Shown: positions 27,130 to 35,648, counted from the first letter of the stretch. The stretch: 64,000 nucleotides of DNA from JAHBVL01 sp963712055 (GCA_963712055.1 CAVQGN010000007.1:1-64000), one strand, 5' to 3'. Made by a program: numbers and translations. The notes: generated by a model not told the origin, from the sequence alone.

Positions 27130-28907
27130 GACGGAGAATCCATCGGCTGGCTAGCCGCGTCGGCTTTGGCGGTTTGGTTCCGCGCGTCTTCCCAGTCGGT
27201 CCATTCGACGTCGTGCTCGTCGACAAACGTTTTGACCGCGACACCGATGGTCGGATAGAAGCGGTCGTGACCGATGGTTTCGACGAGCCCAAAGCGACGC
27301 AAGCGGTCCTTGACGGGATCCTTCATTTCGGCGAATCCAAGATCGATACCGCGTGCTTCCAGATCGCTGGCGAGCTCGGCAAGCATGTCGGCGGCAGTTG
27401 AATCGAGATCGGTGATTGGCTCAGCGGCGACGACAACTTGGGTCAGTGGCACATCACTTTCATCGATCGCTGCCAGCAGACGTTCCCTGAAAACACCGGA
27501 GTTTGCGAAAAAGACCGGCGCATCAAAGCGGAAAAGGAGGAGACCGGGGATTTCCTTCGCTTCCGGATAGCGGGTGAGATCGTGATAGCCCTTGACCCCG
27601 GTGGCGCGACCAAGAACGGCATCATGCGGATGCCACATCCGCCAGAGAAAACTCACGAGCGACAAGCCGATTGCGATGCCCATCCCGGTCAGAACGCCGA
27701 AGATCGCGACGCCGAGAAAGCAACTCAGCGCGAGCAGAAAATCGGTCCGGTGGACGTTTGCCAGCCGTCGGAACTGAGCGATATCGACCAGCCCGATCAT
27801 CGCGGCGATCACGATCGCGGCGAGAACAGCGGCAGGCAGGTTCCGAAACAAGTCGCTGGCAAAGACGAGGATACCGCCGAGTGCCAGTGCGCCGATCAGA
27901 CCGGTGAGTTGTGATTTCGAACCCGCTGCTTCCGCTACCGGTGTGCGCGAGGAACTGCTTGATATCGGAAATCCCTGGAACAAGCCAGTGGCGAGATTGG
28001 CCGCGCCAAGAGCGCGCAACTCCTGGTTCTGGTCGATGTGATCGCCACGGCGGGTGGCGTAACTGCGGGAGAGGACGCTGGTGTCCGCGAACGCCAACAG
28101 GGAGAGCGCGAACGCGGTCAGCGCCAGCCGCTGCAGATCGGAAGCATCCGGATCAGGGATGACAAAAGAAGGCAGTCCCTGCGGGATCGAGCCAACGGTG
28201 TCGATGCTGAGATCGAGAAGAGAGACAAGGAGCGAGGTGACCACGACCACGATCAAGGCGCCCGGGATACGGGGTTCGAGCTGACGCACGACCAGCATGA
28301 ATGCGAGCGAACCGCCGCCGATCAGGAGGGTGGTGATATCGATTTGGTCGAGATTCTCGGCCACACCTCGGAGATCAGCCCAGAGTCCAGATCCGTCGAT
28401 CGAAAAGCCGAGCAATCCTGGCAGCTGGCTGACAATCACGCTGAGCGCGATCCCGGCGAGATACCCGATTCGGACGGGTTTCGAGATCAGATCAGTTACG
28501 AATCCGAGGCCAGCAATGCCACCGACAAGACAAACAAGACCGACGAGCACGGCCAACATTCCGGCAAGCGCGACGCGTTCACTGGTGTTGTTGCCCGCGA
28601 TTGGAATGATCGCAGCCGCAACGACCGGTGCTATCGCGGAATCGGGTCCCAGGATCAGGATCCGGGAGGGTCCGAGCAGGCTGTAGACGATGAGTGGCAC
28701 CATCGTGGCATAGAGACCGTAAACGGCTGGCAGACCGGCGAGTTCGGCATAGGCCATGCCTTGCGGAACCAGCAACGCCGCCAGCACAAGCCCTGCAACG
28801 AGGTCGCCACGGAGCCAGGAACGGGGATAGTCGCGTGCCAGAGCTGGACCGGGCAGATTGCGGCCGATGGTTTGACGGATGGTGTCCAGGTTCGGGACGG
28901 TCTTCAT
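27126..28907 (-). CDS. SulP-family (SLC26) anion transporter
   Basis: A 593-residue membrane transporter with 10-12 hydrophobic spans, then a cytoplasmic STAS domain (about 440-560). Family motifs are visible: WLRGDLVAGLVLAALLVPQGMAYAELAG, YGLYATMVPLIVYSLLG and GPDSAIAP. The STAS part has LLLFRFDAPVFFANSGVF and ITDLDSTAADML. SulP proteins move sulfate, bicarbonate or other anions, often with sodium or protons; no carbonic anhydrase or sulfur gene adjoins to settle the substrate. The start is ATG 28907. A second SulP gene begins at the window's right end. Confidence 0.92.
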   Translation of the reverse strand: MKTVPNLDTIRQTIGRNLPGPALARDYPRSWLRGDLVAGLVLAALLVPQGMAYAELAGLPAVYGLYATMVPLIVYSLLGPSRILILGPDSAIAPVVAAAIIPIAGNNTSERVALAGMLAVLVGLVCLVGGIAGLGFVTDLISKPVRIGYLAGIALSVIVSQLPGLLGFSIDGSGLWADLRGVAENLDQIDITTLLIGGGSLAFMLVVRQLEPRIPGALIVVVVTSLLVSLLDLSIDTVGSIPQGLPSFVIPDPDASDLQRLALTAFALSLLAFADTSVLSRSYATRRGDHIDQNQELRALGAANLATGLFQGFPISSSSSRTPVAEAAGSKSQLTGLIGALALGGILVFASDLFRNLPAAVLAAIVIAAMIGLVDIAQFRRLANVHRTDFLLALSCFLGVAIFGVLTGMGIAIGLSLVSFLWRMWHPHDAVLGRATGVKGYHDLTRYPEAKEIPGLLLFRFDAPVFFANSGVFRERLLAAIDESDVPLTQVVVAAEPITDLDSTAADMLAELASDLEARGIDLGFAEMKDPVKDRLRRFGLVETIGHDRFYPTIGVAVKTFVDEHDVEWTDWEDARNQTAKADAASQPMDSPS

Positions 28908-29026
28908 GTAGAGCACTGTAATGAGCAGCAAGCCATTTGGAAAGGGCCCTCTTGCGATTTTGCCCCCGGAAACCTGGGACACGCTCAGTGGAGCTCGAAG
29001 ACCAGAAGCAAGAGACGCTCAGGAGA

Positions 29027-29644
29027 CTAGTTGGATCGAGATCGGAATCTTTTCGGCCGGATCGACGTTTTGCCCGTGTATGCGGAGTGTTCCACCACCA
29101 GGGAGGGCTTCATTCCTCTCAATATGGAGAGAACTTGGCCCGAATCACGAATCAAGCGGAAGCCCACGAATGGCTTGCCTGGCAGGATTGCTCCGGGATC
29201 CGCGGACATGAAAAGGAGTGTCAGTCTACGTTCGGATTTCGGCACCACATGGACCTTTGTCAGTTGATCCAGCGGAAGCGTCCGGATCTTGGTCGTCCGG
29301 TAAAGCCTCGAACAGGTGAAGAGACGTCGATTCGTAAGAACATAGTTCGCTCGCTTCCTGTGGTACGTGGTTCTTGATCTTGGAACGCTCCGGTACCAGA
29401 GAATCGGCGTGACTACTGCACAAAAGACAAGCAGGGGGAGCCCGAAGGTTCTCAAGAGAAAGATTCCAAAAAGCACTACGGATCCGGCGATGAGTACGGC
29501 CGTCAAAGCGGGGCCCGCCGGATTGCAAGCGCGTCCCCTCCTGTTGATGCAAGTGCCGACCCAGAGAATCTCCTCACCTGATTTGAGTTGCGATTCGACC
29601 AGCTCAGTTCTGTCCTTGCTGAGGGATGCTGTTGCGGGTGTCAC
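29027..29644 (-). CDS. Bacterial PH-domain membrane protein (second of a tandem pair)
   Basis: A 205-residue membrane protein resembling the bacterial pleckstrin-homology (DUF304/YdbT-like) group. It has EEILWVGTC near 24, two spans at about 44-65 and 68-85, and the PH-type strand YVLTNRRLF at 101-109. LPLDQLTKVHV follows. It is a clear paralogue of the gene just upstream (same plan, similar motifs). The GTG start at 29644 overlaps the stop of that gene by 4 bp. The C-terminal 40 residues are basic. Function unknown; last gene of the four-gene operon. Confidence 0.65.
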   Translation of the reverse strand: MTPATASLSKDRTELVESQLKSGEEILWVGTCINRRGRACNPAGPALTAVLIAGSVVLFGIFLLRTFGLPLLVFCAVVTPILWYRSVPRSRTTYHRKRANYVLTNRRLFTCSRLYRTTKIRTLPLDQLTKVHVVPKSERRLTLLFMSADPGAILPGKPFVGFRLIRDSGQVLSILRGMKPSLVVEHSAYTGKTSIRPKRFRSRSN

Positions 29645-30234
29645 GGCTGTTCACCATCGTGTGGTCTTGTTTCTTCTCCCGAACGCAGTGGTTTCTGCAC
29701 TGTCAAGACCAGATCTCGCACTTGCTCAGGACTCCGGATCATGAAGAATGTGAGGTCTGTCCTGCCAGGACTCTGGCGGAGATACTGGTCTGGTCGATTC
29801 GTTCCGGCTCGGAACTTCAACGTTCCTCGTTGCTGGTGGGTTCCGAACGACAGAAGCTGGATGTTTGCAACATTCTCGATTGGAATCATGCGAATCTGGC
29901 GATTGCGGAAGAGATCCCGGATGACCAGGACCCGCCGATCGGTCACGGCATAGGCCGTCCTTTTTTTGCGATAGGCTGACGAGTTGAGCATCCGCGGCAG
30001 GAAAAGGAGAAGGAGTGGGATCGTCACCACGCTGAGAGCGGGCACTCCTGTGCCCAGAAAAAGCGCCGACAGGAATGATCCAAGCAAGATGCCAGCGATC
30101 GTCAGGACCAACGCACTGGAAAGGAGTCCGGCCTTGTTTTGCTGACCCATCCGACTCGTGCATGTGCCTTGCCAGAGCAGTTGCTCATCGGCTTTCAGTT
30201 CCGAGATGACGACCTCCCGAAGGTCCTGTTCCAT
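29641..30234 (-). CDS. Bacterial PH-domain membrane protein (first of a tandem pair)
   Basis: A 197-residue paralogue of the next gene. It has EQLLWQGTC near 18, two spans at about 37-60 and 65-80, and the bacterial PH signature YAVTDRRVLVI at 95-105 with RMIPIENVANIQLLSFG after it. It starts 2 bp after the stop of the 282-residue protein gene and overlaps the next gene by 4 bp. Such proteins are thought to be membrane-associated scaffolds; no enzyme motif is present. Confidence 0.7.
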   Translation of the reverse strand: MEQDLREVVISELKADEQLLWQGTCTSRMGQQNKAGLLSSALVLTIAGILLGSFLSALFLGTGVPALSVVTIPLLLLFLPRMLNSSAYRKKRTAYAVTDRRVLVIRDLFRNRQIRMIPIENVANIQLLSFGTHQQRGTLKFRAGTNRPDQYLRQSPGRTDLTFFMIRSPEQVRDLVLTVQKPLRSGEETRPHDGEQP

Positions 30235-30236
30235 GG

Positions 30237-31085
30237 TTATTCACCATCACCATCACTTCCGTCACCAGAATCGTCAAGAGCGTCATCAACTTCCTGGTCG
30301 ATTACTTTCTGCGGGTCCGCGTCGCCGGGTGCTCCAAGCCAGAAGCCTCCTCCAGCAGCGTCCTGCTGTTTCCTGAACTCGTCCGACGGCGCTCCGCCGA
30401 TCGGGTCACCTTGCCCGTAATCAACATCCGAGGTGTTGGCGAGGGTTTCCGAGAGCAGCGTCCACATCCATGGTTGTGGATTGCCAATCAGCAGAGCTGC
30501 TGGTCCGGCAAGTAGGAAATACTCCCGCGCTCGGTCGGCATCGGACGGAAGCAATTCGGGCAGGACTTCCCGGCCTTCTTGCAGGATCTCTCTCAGTCTG
30601 GTCAGTTGAGTTACTCCCAGTTCGGTCATTGTCCACACCAGTTGACCGTTCTGCCTTTCCTGCGTATACAGGCCGCGACGTTCGAGTTCGGGCAGGATTT
30701 CAGCGACAACGAATCCACCAGCAGCACGATACCAGCGCATCACATCCATCGCCGCTTTGCCAACCGGCACCCCTCGGGTTCGCTGCCCGTAGTAAGTCGG
30801 CCTGGGGAATACACTCATCATTGCCGCTTCTGTCCGAGTGAGCGCTGCGTTGGGTTGCTTGCCATCGATCAGAATCTTGACCTGCGTCGGCAGAATGAGA
30901 AATCGGCGAGTTTTGGCCGAGGTCACGGCTAAGCGTTGCTTGAGCACGAGTTCTTTCAACGCCAGTTTTACGGCCCAGTTGTTGGGCGTTTTCCAACCGG
31001 TCAGGAGAACCTGCGACTCGGGTGCTGGCAGGTCCCACGGCGAGAAATCGTTGCGGATACCGGACACATCAGTAGAACTGTTCAT
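30237..31085 (-). CDS. Unknown protein with acidic tail, coupled to PP-loop gene
   Basis: I do not recognise this 282-residue protein. Residues 35-55 (NNWAVKLALKELVLKQRLAV) and 127-155 (VAEILPELERRGLYTQE) look like helices of a winged-helix or GPP34-like fold, but that is a weak impression. A hydrophobic stretch at about 188-203 could be a membrane segment. The last 25 residues are almost all Asp, Glu, Ser and Gly. The start ATG 31085 overlaps the stop of the PP-loop gene (ATGA), and the stop lies 2 bp from the first PH gene, so all four are one operon. Confidence 0.65.
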   Translation of the reverse strand: MNSSTDVSGIRNDFSPWDLPAPESQVLLTGWKTPNNWAVKLALKELVLKQRLAVTSAKTRRFLILPTQVKILIDGKQPNAALTRTEAAMMSVFPRPTYYGQRTRGVPVGKAAMDVMRWYRAAGGFVVAEILPELERRGLYTQERQNGQLVWTMTELGVTQLTRLREILQEGREVLPELLPSDADRAREYFLLAGPAALLIGNPQPWMWTLLSETLANTSDVDYGQGDPIGGAPSDEFRKQQDAAGGGFWLGAPGDADPQKVIDQEVDDALDDSGDGSDGDGE

Positions 31086-32203
31086 GACACCCACCGTCTC
31101 ATCGTACTGAAGGCCGATCCCACAGAAGAGATCACCCCCGAATCGAAAGTGATGGGAGGTAGAGCCTCGGTTTTCACAACGGGTAGCAGGTCGTCAAACA
31201 TGTATATGCTCGATCGTTCTCTGGTTTGAGGACTTGACAGGACGTTCCGCAGGGAGTCCTCTTTTTCCTTGCAGAGAAAGTAATTTTCGTCACCGGTAAA
31301 CTCGAATATATATCGCTTCGCGGCCTGTTTATAGTCATTCCAGGCGTTCACCGTTCGGTGCGGATAGGCCATTGCCCATTGCTGAAACGGATCGGTGCGG
31401 AAGAAGTGCGTCATCGAGGCGTGGTGGTCAAACGCATCAGCACCAGTGCGAGCTATGAGTCGCAGGGAGACATCCTGCCATTTTAAGGTGAAGTTCAGCC
31501 ACCAGAGGGCATCGAAAAGGGTCACGATCGGTACCGGCGCGGACAGAAGCACTGGCTCCAGGTAGGCAAGGAGCGGTTTGACGGCTCGCAATCTCCTGGT
31601 TCGGTGGACGACTACGAGCGGCAGGACATCACGCCAGGGTTCGGCGGCCAGTCCACGTTGAACCCAGAGACGCAAGAGCTGGCTGCCAAAAAGTTGATCG
31701 CCATGTTCTCCGGTGACAGTCAATGATTGGGCTTCGAGTGAGGAGGAGACGGACTGGAGCATTGGCCGAATGGCGAGCGATTCATGGATATGGTTCAGAT
31801 AGAAGTCGGGATACTCGAGGACCGAATCCATCGACAGGACCACCTGCACCTGATTCAAGACGTCGCGTTCAGCAGCCGCTTTGATGATCGCGATGAGTGC
31901 CGCCGTTGAGTCGATTCCGCCCGACCAGAGCACGTCGATCTTCTTGTCCGTCGCTCTGGCCCGATCGACGATCTGCTCTCCGCGCACATCGCACAAGTTG
32001 TCGAAGGAAAGGTCAGAAGCCGGAAGCGGGGGGACACGATCCAGGATGTCGACGTCGAATGGATGTGCCAAGGTTGCGGTTCGATCGATGATTCCACAAT
32101 GGAGAAACTGACACGCCAACCGGTAGTCATGCGAAAGGATCTGATCACCAATTCGCCCAGTTTCCGCCTGATTTGCGTTGAGATAGATGACCTTGGCTGG
32201 CAT
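31082..32203 (-). CDS. AsnB-like PP-loop ATPase without glutaminase domain
   Basis: A 373-residue protein with an asparagine-synthetase-type adenylating core. The PP-loop LWSGGIDSTAAL is at 92-103 and the later motif TVTGEHGDQLFGSQ at 162-174 matches the TGEGGDELFGGY block of AsnB. The N-terminal glutamine amidotransferase domain and its Cys2 are absent; a different 85-residue N-terminus is present instead. AsnB-like cores activate a carboxylate with ATP for amide bond formation, as in beta-lactam synthetase and lasso-peptide cyclase. The substrate is unknown. The start ATG 32203 is chosen over TTG 32251 by sequence character. First firm gene of the operon. Confidence 0.75.
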   Translation of the reverse strand: MPAKVIYLNANQAETGRIGDQILSHDYRLACQFLHCGIIDRTATLAHPFDVDILDRVPPLPASDLSFDNLCDVRGEQIVDRARATDKKIDVLWSGGIDSTAALIAIIKAAAERDVLNQVQVVLSMDSVLEYPDFYLNHIHESLAIRPMLQSVSSSLEAQSLTVTGEHGDQLFGSQLLRLWVQRGLAAEPWRDVLPLVVVHRTRRLRAVKPLLAYLEPVLLSAPVPIVTLFDALWWLNFTLKWQDVSLRLIARTGADAFDHHASMTHFFRTDPFQQWAMAYPHRTVNAWNDYKQAAKRYIFEFTGDENYFLCKEKEDSLRNVLSSPQTRERSSIYMFDDLLPVVKTEALPPITFDSGVISSVGSAFSTMRRWVS

Positions 32204-32219
32204 GGGAGTACCCCGCAGA

Positions 32220-32504
32220 TCAGAAGGTCGATGAGTCCTCGCTCGGTGCAATACGGAGATGTGGACTCGAATTCGATCGCCAGTGGAATGCTTCGGCCGC
32301 GCTTCGGGAAGTGGGAGCCGTCCGTTCGCGGGAGGAGCGCATGAACTCTCGACGCGTGACTTCTGACTGTTGGGGAACTCGTCGTCTCCAGTTCAAAACG
32401 ACCGTATATCGCAGCAGATGAACCAATGGCAACATCGACCGTGAAAGGGTTCTGGCCACTCCGGCAAAGTCGTGACGTTTACGGAATACCCGGGTGGTGT
32501 TCAT
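32220..32504 (-). CDS. Doubtful small ORF upstream of the PP-loop gene
   Basis: ATG 32504 has AGGAG 12 bases upstream and opens 94 codons ending 16 bp before the PP-loop gene. The first 45 residues (MNTTRVFRKRHDFAGVARTL and on) could be real. The rest is Arg/Ser/Thr-rich and looks out of frame, and another minus frame over the same bases also reads plausibly. It may be a first operon gene damaged by an indel, or only leader sequence. Confidence 0.25.
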   Translation of the reverse strand: MNTTRVFRKRHDFAGVARTLSRSMLPLVHLLRYTVVLNWRRRVPQQSEVTRREFMRSSRERTAPTSRSAAEAFHWRSNSSPHLRIAPSEDSSTF

Positions 32505-32718
32505 GAGGAGCAACAACTCCTGATCGCCCCAAAGGGCGAAAACGCTAAGCGATTCCTGATGTCACTATTCTGCTCGCAGCGGATTTCTAGGACAAAGGAT
32601 ACCTGATGTGCTGGTGATTCGCCGGGCCCGGAACTATGTCTGGCACGTGTCTCCTGCCGACGGGTTCGGTAAAGAGTCGGTCACTAGTGGAAAGCGCAAT
32701 CGAATCCATGGGCCATAT

Positions 32719-32747
32719 GGAACCACTCTTGCCTCCGAAGGGTATAA
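32719..32747 (+). promoter_or_regulatory. Possible ECF-type promoter of the sigma operon
   Basis: GGAACC at 32719 is followed after 17 bases by GTATAA at 32742. The -35 half matches the GGAAC core common to ECF-sigma promoters. It sits about 34 bp before the presumed start of the ECF gene, fitting autoregulation. Inferred by pattern only. Confidence 0.35.
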
Positions 32748-32780
32748 GTAGAAGGAACTGCGTTCGGAGGCAAGAATCGT

Positions 32781-33353
32781 ATCGACGAGCAACACCTGAT
32801 CGAGCTGGCAAAGCAGGGAGACCCCGATGCAGTCGAACAACTGGTTCGGCACTATCAGCAGCTTGCCTTTCGCATTGCTTACATGGTCACTCACAACGAG
32901 GAAGACGCCAAAGACGCTGCTCAGACTGCCATTATCAAGGCCATCAAGGGCCTGGATGGTTTTCGGCAGGGTTCTCCGTTTCGCCCCTGGCTGGTTCGTA
33001 TCGTCACCAACGAAGCAAAGGACCACAAGTCCGCTTCGATCAGAAGAGCCACGTTCACGGCAGATCTCAAACTGATTGAACAGCGCCCGTCCACTGATGC
33101 GACTCCCGAAGCTGAAGTTGAGCAAGCCGAACAGCGCCAGGTCCTCCTCGCTGCGGTCAGGAAACTCCGTCCGGAAGACCAGATGATCGTCGCCTATCGC
33201 TACTTTTTCGACCTTTCCGAAGCCGAGATGGCGGAAGTACTCGATTGTCCACGCGGAACCGTCAAATCCCGCCTTTCGAGGTCCCTCATTCGCCTCCGTG
33301 AGGTGATGTCCAGCGACCAACACCTCGAATCAGGAGAACGAAGCAATGGATGA
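32781..33353 (+). CDS. ECF-type RNA polymerase sigma factor (no canonical start)
   Basis: A sigma-70 family factor of about 190 residues. Region 2 is LIELAKQGDPDAVEQLVRHY and MVTHNEEDAKDAAQTAIIKA, with the tryptophan-containing SPFRPWLVRIVTNEAKD. Region 4 is LRPEDQMIVAYRYFFDLSEA and CPRGTVKSRLSRSLIRLRE. Region 2 is coded well upstream of the first ATG (32883). The only good ribosome site is GGAGG at 32766-32770, and the in-frame codon 10 bases on is ATC 32781. Between the stop at 32745 and 32883 there is no ATG, GTG or TTG in frame. I place the start at 32781 as either a rare AUC start or a base error. Overlaps the anti-sigma gene by 8 bp. Confidence 0.82.
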   Translation: MDEQHLIELAKQGDPDAVEQLVRHYQQLAFRIAYMVTHNEEDAKDAAQTAIIKAIKGLDGFRQGSPFRPWLVRIVTNEAKDHKSASIRRATFTADLKLIEQRPSTDATPEAEVEQAEQRQVLLAAVRKLRPEDQMIVAYRYFFDLSEAEMAEVLDCPRGTVKSRLSRSLIRLREVMSSDQHLESGERSNG

Positions 33354-34165
33354 CACGCGCGCACTCCTGGCAGCAGGGAACGATGACGATCTGGAACAAC
33401 TCCTTGTCGATCTTGGTGAAAGCCTGGACTGGCCGGCCACGCCCAATCTCGAGTGGACCTCAGCAATTCCTGATAGACATCCAACCAGACTCCTCGAGCG
33501 GCGTTCACTCTGGCTTGCCGCGGCGATGCTACTCATCACCCTTGGAGCAGCACTCGCCTTATCCAACGGATTCAGAGACGCGGTCGCTGGATTCTTCGGT
33601 GTGCGTGGCATCGAAATCGTCTTGCTGCGCGACCAGGAGACCACCTCGAATTTCGGCGAAGAAGCTCTGAGCCACATCACAGTCGGTCAACCGATTTCAC
33701 TGGCAGATGCCATCGCCAATCTGCCATTCACGTTCTCGCTACCTGAAATTCTCGAAGGGCCAGATGGTCTTTTCCTGCGGGATCTTCCAGGTGACGATCA
33801 AATGGTCACAGCAGTCTATCTCCCAGGGTCCGGTATCCCCGAAACGGCAGGAACCGGCCTCGGTATTCTCCTGATGCAGTTCACGACGCAAAGCGACACG
33901 CCGTCCCTGATCAAGAGTCTCGATCCAGAATCTGGCACGTTGACGGCGGTGGAAATCGACGGCTCCGACGGCTATGTGGCTCTCGGGAAGCACGCGGTTA
34001 ACGATCCTGTCCGATCCGTCCGTCGGAGCAGTAGGCGGGACAAGCCGCCCGAGCGCCAATGTCCTGATCTGGCAGGATGAGGGAATCACCTATCGGCTGG
34101 AATCTGCACTGACGTTGCCAGAAGCGCTGGAGATTGCCCGGTCGCTGCAACCTGTTGCTGGATAA
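33346..34165 (+). CDS. Membrane anti-sigma-like protein, DUF4367-type C-terminus (frame broken near 34021)
   Basis: Probable partner of the ECF sigma. The N-terminal 60 residues are cytoplasmic and acidic, one span follows (SLWLAAAMLLITLGAALALS, about 55-74), and the rest is extracytoplasmic. The C-terminal block NVLIWQDEGITYRLESAL with LTLPEALEIARSL is the DUF4367 signature seen in anti-sigma or sporulation-type membrane proteins. It is read one frame off from the main part. Removing one C near 34021 joins them into about 272 residues. The ATG at 33346 has AGGAG nine bases upstream, inside the sigma gene. Confidence 0.72.
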
Positions 34166-34252
34166 GCATCCCGATGGAACCAATTCCGGTCTGGCAGGGT
34201 ATTTAGAGCGTTCGGAGTGAACAATCGCTTTGAAGTTCCTCAGGAGGAGATC

Positions 34253-35260
34253 ATGAAACGCTTGCTCATGGCACTGCTCGGTGTCACCAGCCTGATCGCT
34301 ATGTCATTCATTCCTGTCGATGCCGGCGGATGGGTAACAGTTCGCTTGGACACAGGTCCGGAGGCCATTGTTTCCGGAGAAATGCAGACGCTCGAGCTTT
34401 CGGTTTGGGCGCACGATCGTGAGGAGATCGACGTGGAGCGGTTTGTTCTCAAAGCAACTCACGTCGAATCAGGAGATGAGATCGTCCGGGAAGCTGACCA
34501 TGCTGGCTCGAGCGGCCACTACACGATAGATGTCACATTTACGTCGCCCGGCGATTGGCATCTCGTGGCGCAGATTCCGCCATACCCGGAATTCGCATTG
34601 CCATCGCTCGTAGTCCTCTCAGGCACGATCGTTCGTAATGAATCCTCTGGATCAGTGTCTCTCGCGCTGGGGACCGGATCGTGCGATAGGACCGACGCTG
34701 ATACAACGCCAATCGATACGCTCGCGCTTGGCGGCCAGGGCCAGCCCCTTTGGGGGCAGATAAACAGATCCTTGACCGATCTGGTCAGTTCCTCCAACGT
34801 TTTGCTCGTCCGAGGAGCGCGCGACGTCATGTTGTCCTGCGCCGAGTTTTCTGGCGCAAGTGGAGCAAACCGCGTGGTCGTTCCACTTTCCCCAGGGGAC
34901 GGGCGGAGCGAAGCTGGATTGGCAGTGCTGGACGCCGATGGCGAGCAAACCTCGATCACGTTCTATCCCGTGTCGGTTACGCCACCGCAAGACGTGGTCG
35001 AAATCAGTATTGTCGGCGAGAGTGGGGAGGACTGGCGCTTTGAGCCAGCCGTGCTCGAAGTCGAACCGGGGACCATGGTTGTCTGGCGCAATCAGACACA
35101 CATCCCACACACCGTCACGGGCACCTCGATCGATTTCAAGACCTCCGGCATCATCGCCCCGGGCGAATCATTTGCGCAGGTTTTCTATGACGCTGGCACG
35201 TACTCGTACTTCAGTGGTCCCCACCAATGGATGAACGGATCAGTGATCGTTGAATTGTGA
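34253..35260 (+). CDS. Secreted YtkA-like/cupredoxin-like protein lacking the copper cysteine
   Basis: A 335-residue exported protein: Sec signal (LLMALLGVTSLIAMSF), a YtkA/FixH-like beta domain (about 25-125, GWVTVRLDTGPEAIVSGE), a middle region with two cysteines, and a plastocyanin-like domain at 255-335. The copper-site frame of such domains is His, Cys-X2-His-X2-Met. Here His286 (IPHTVTG), His324 and Met327 remain, but the Cys is Ser321 in YFSGPHQWM (codon AGT at 35213, one base from TGT). ATG 34253 follows AGGAGG. It lies 87 bp after the anti-sigma gene, so it may belong to that regulon. Confidence 0.75.
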   Translation: MKRLLMALLGVTSLIAMSFIPVDAGGWVTVRLDTGPEAIVSGEMQTLELSVWAHDREEIDVERFVLKATHVESGDEIVREADHAGSSGHYTIDVTFTSPGDWHLVAQIPPYPEFALPSLVVLSGTIVRNESSGSVSLALGTGSCDRTDADTTPIDTLALGGQGQPLWGQINRSLTDLVSSSNVLLVRGARDVMLSCAEFSGASGANRVVVPLSPGDGRSEAGLAVLDADGEQTSITFYPVSVTPPQDVVEISIVGESGEDWRFEPAVLEVEPGTMVVWRNQTHIPHTVTGTSIDFKTSGIIAPGESFAQVFYDAGTYSYFSGPHQWMNGSVIVEL

Positions 35261-35271
35261 GGCCGACCAAT

Positions 35272-35484
35272 CTATCTCGATGACTTTGTGCGTCGGGATG
35301 TGATGGACAGATGTTCCCCGGTGGAAAACGCCACCGGGGAGTCTTCCGTGAACGACGAATCCTTCTCGCCGCAAGATCCGCCATGCCCGTTTTGAGCCAG
35401 GCTGTTCTTTCCTCCTTCGCCAATTGCATCACCTATCAGCAGGAAGATCTCTTCCCGAACCTCTGGATCGATGAACCCCAGCAC
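35272..35484 (-). CDS. Small ORF with double-glycine motif (uncertain)
   Basis: Seventy codons from GTG 35484. The first half reads like real protein (VLGFIDPEVREEIFLLIGDA, then IGEGGKNSLAQNG), and the frame is open back to a stop near 35560 without a standard start (ITFRYPASGDIES). The second half crosses the hairpin at 35315-35340. A helix ending in GEGG, then a Gly/Ser/Cys-rich tail, resembles peptide-precursor layouts, but no modifying or export gene adjoins. It may equally be the remnant of a longer gene. Confidence 0.35.
   Translation of the reverse strand: MLGFIDPEVREEIFLLIGDAIGEGGKNSLAQNGHGGSCGEKDSSFTEDSPVAFSTGEHLSITSRRTKSSR
35315..35340. terminator. Perfect 10-bp inverted repeat downstream of the cupredoxin gene
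   Basis: TCCCCGGTGG, loop AAAACG, CCACCGGGGA. It lies 55 bp after the cupredoxin stop codon, so it could end or protect that transcript. There is no T-run after it on the plus strand. Confidence 0.6.
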
Positions 35485-35648
35485 TGACTCGATATCACCT
35501 GAAGCTGGATACCGAAAAGTGATTGGTTCGTTGTTCAGTTCAGTCGCAACAGTCGTCTACTCCGGTGCTGGCGTGCTCAGCAACACTCCGGCACAAACTT
35601 GCCGATAAATAGTTCACGTTGTTTGTCACCTCGAACGGCGGCTGCAAT

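Noticed and set aside
28038..29030. 330-codon plus-strand frame
   Set aside because: Antisense to the SulP gene, with highly charged low-complexity composition typical of shadow frames.
51..34165. Programmed +1 frameshifting as a common mechanism
   Set aside because: The frame-break sites share no slippery heptamer, stop codon or downstream structure, and the genes are unrelated; sequence error is simpler.
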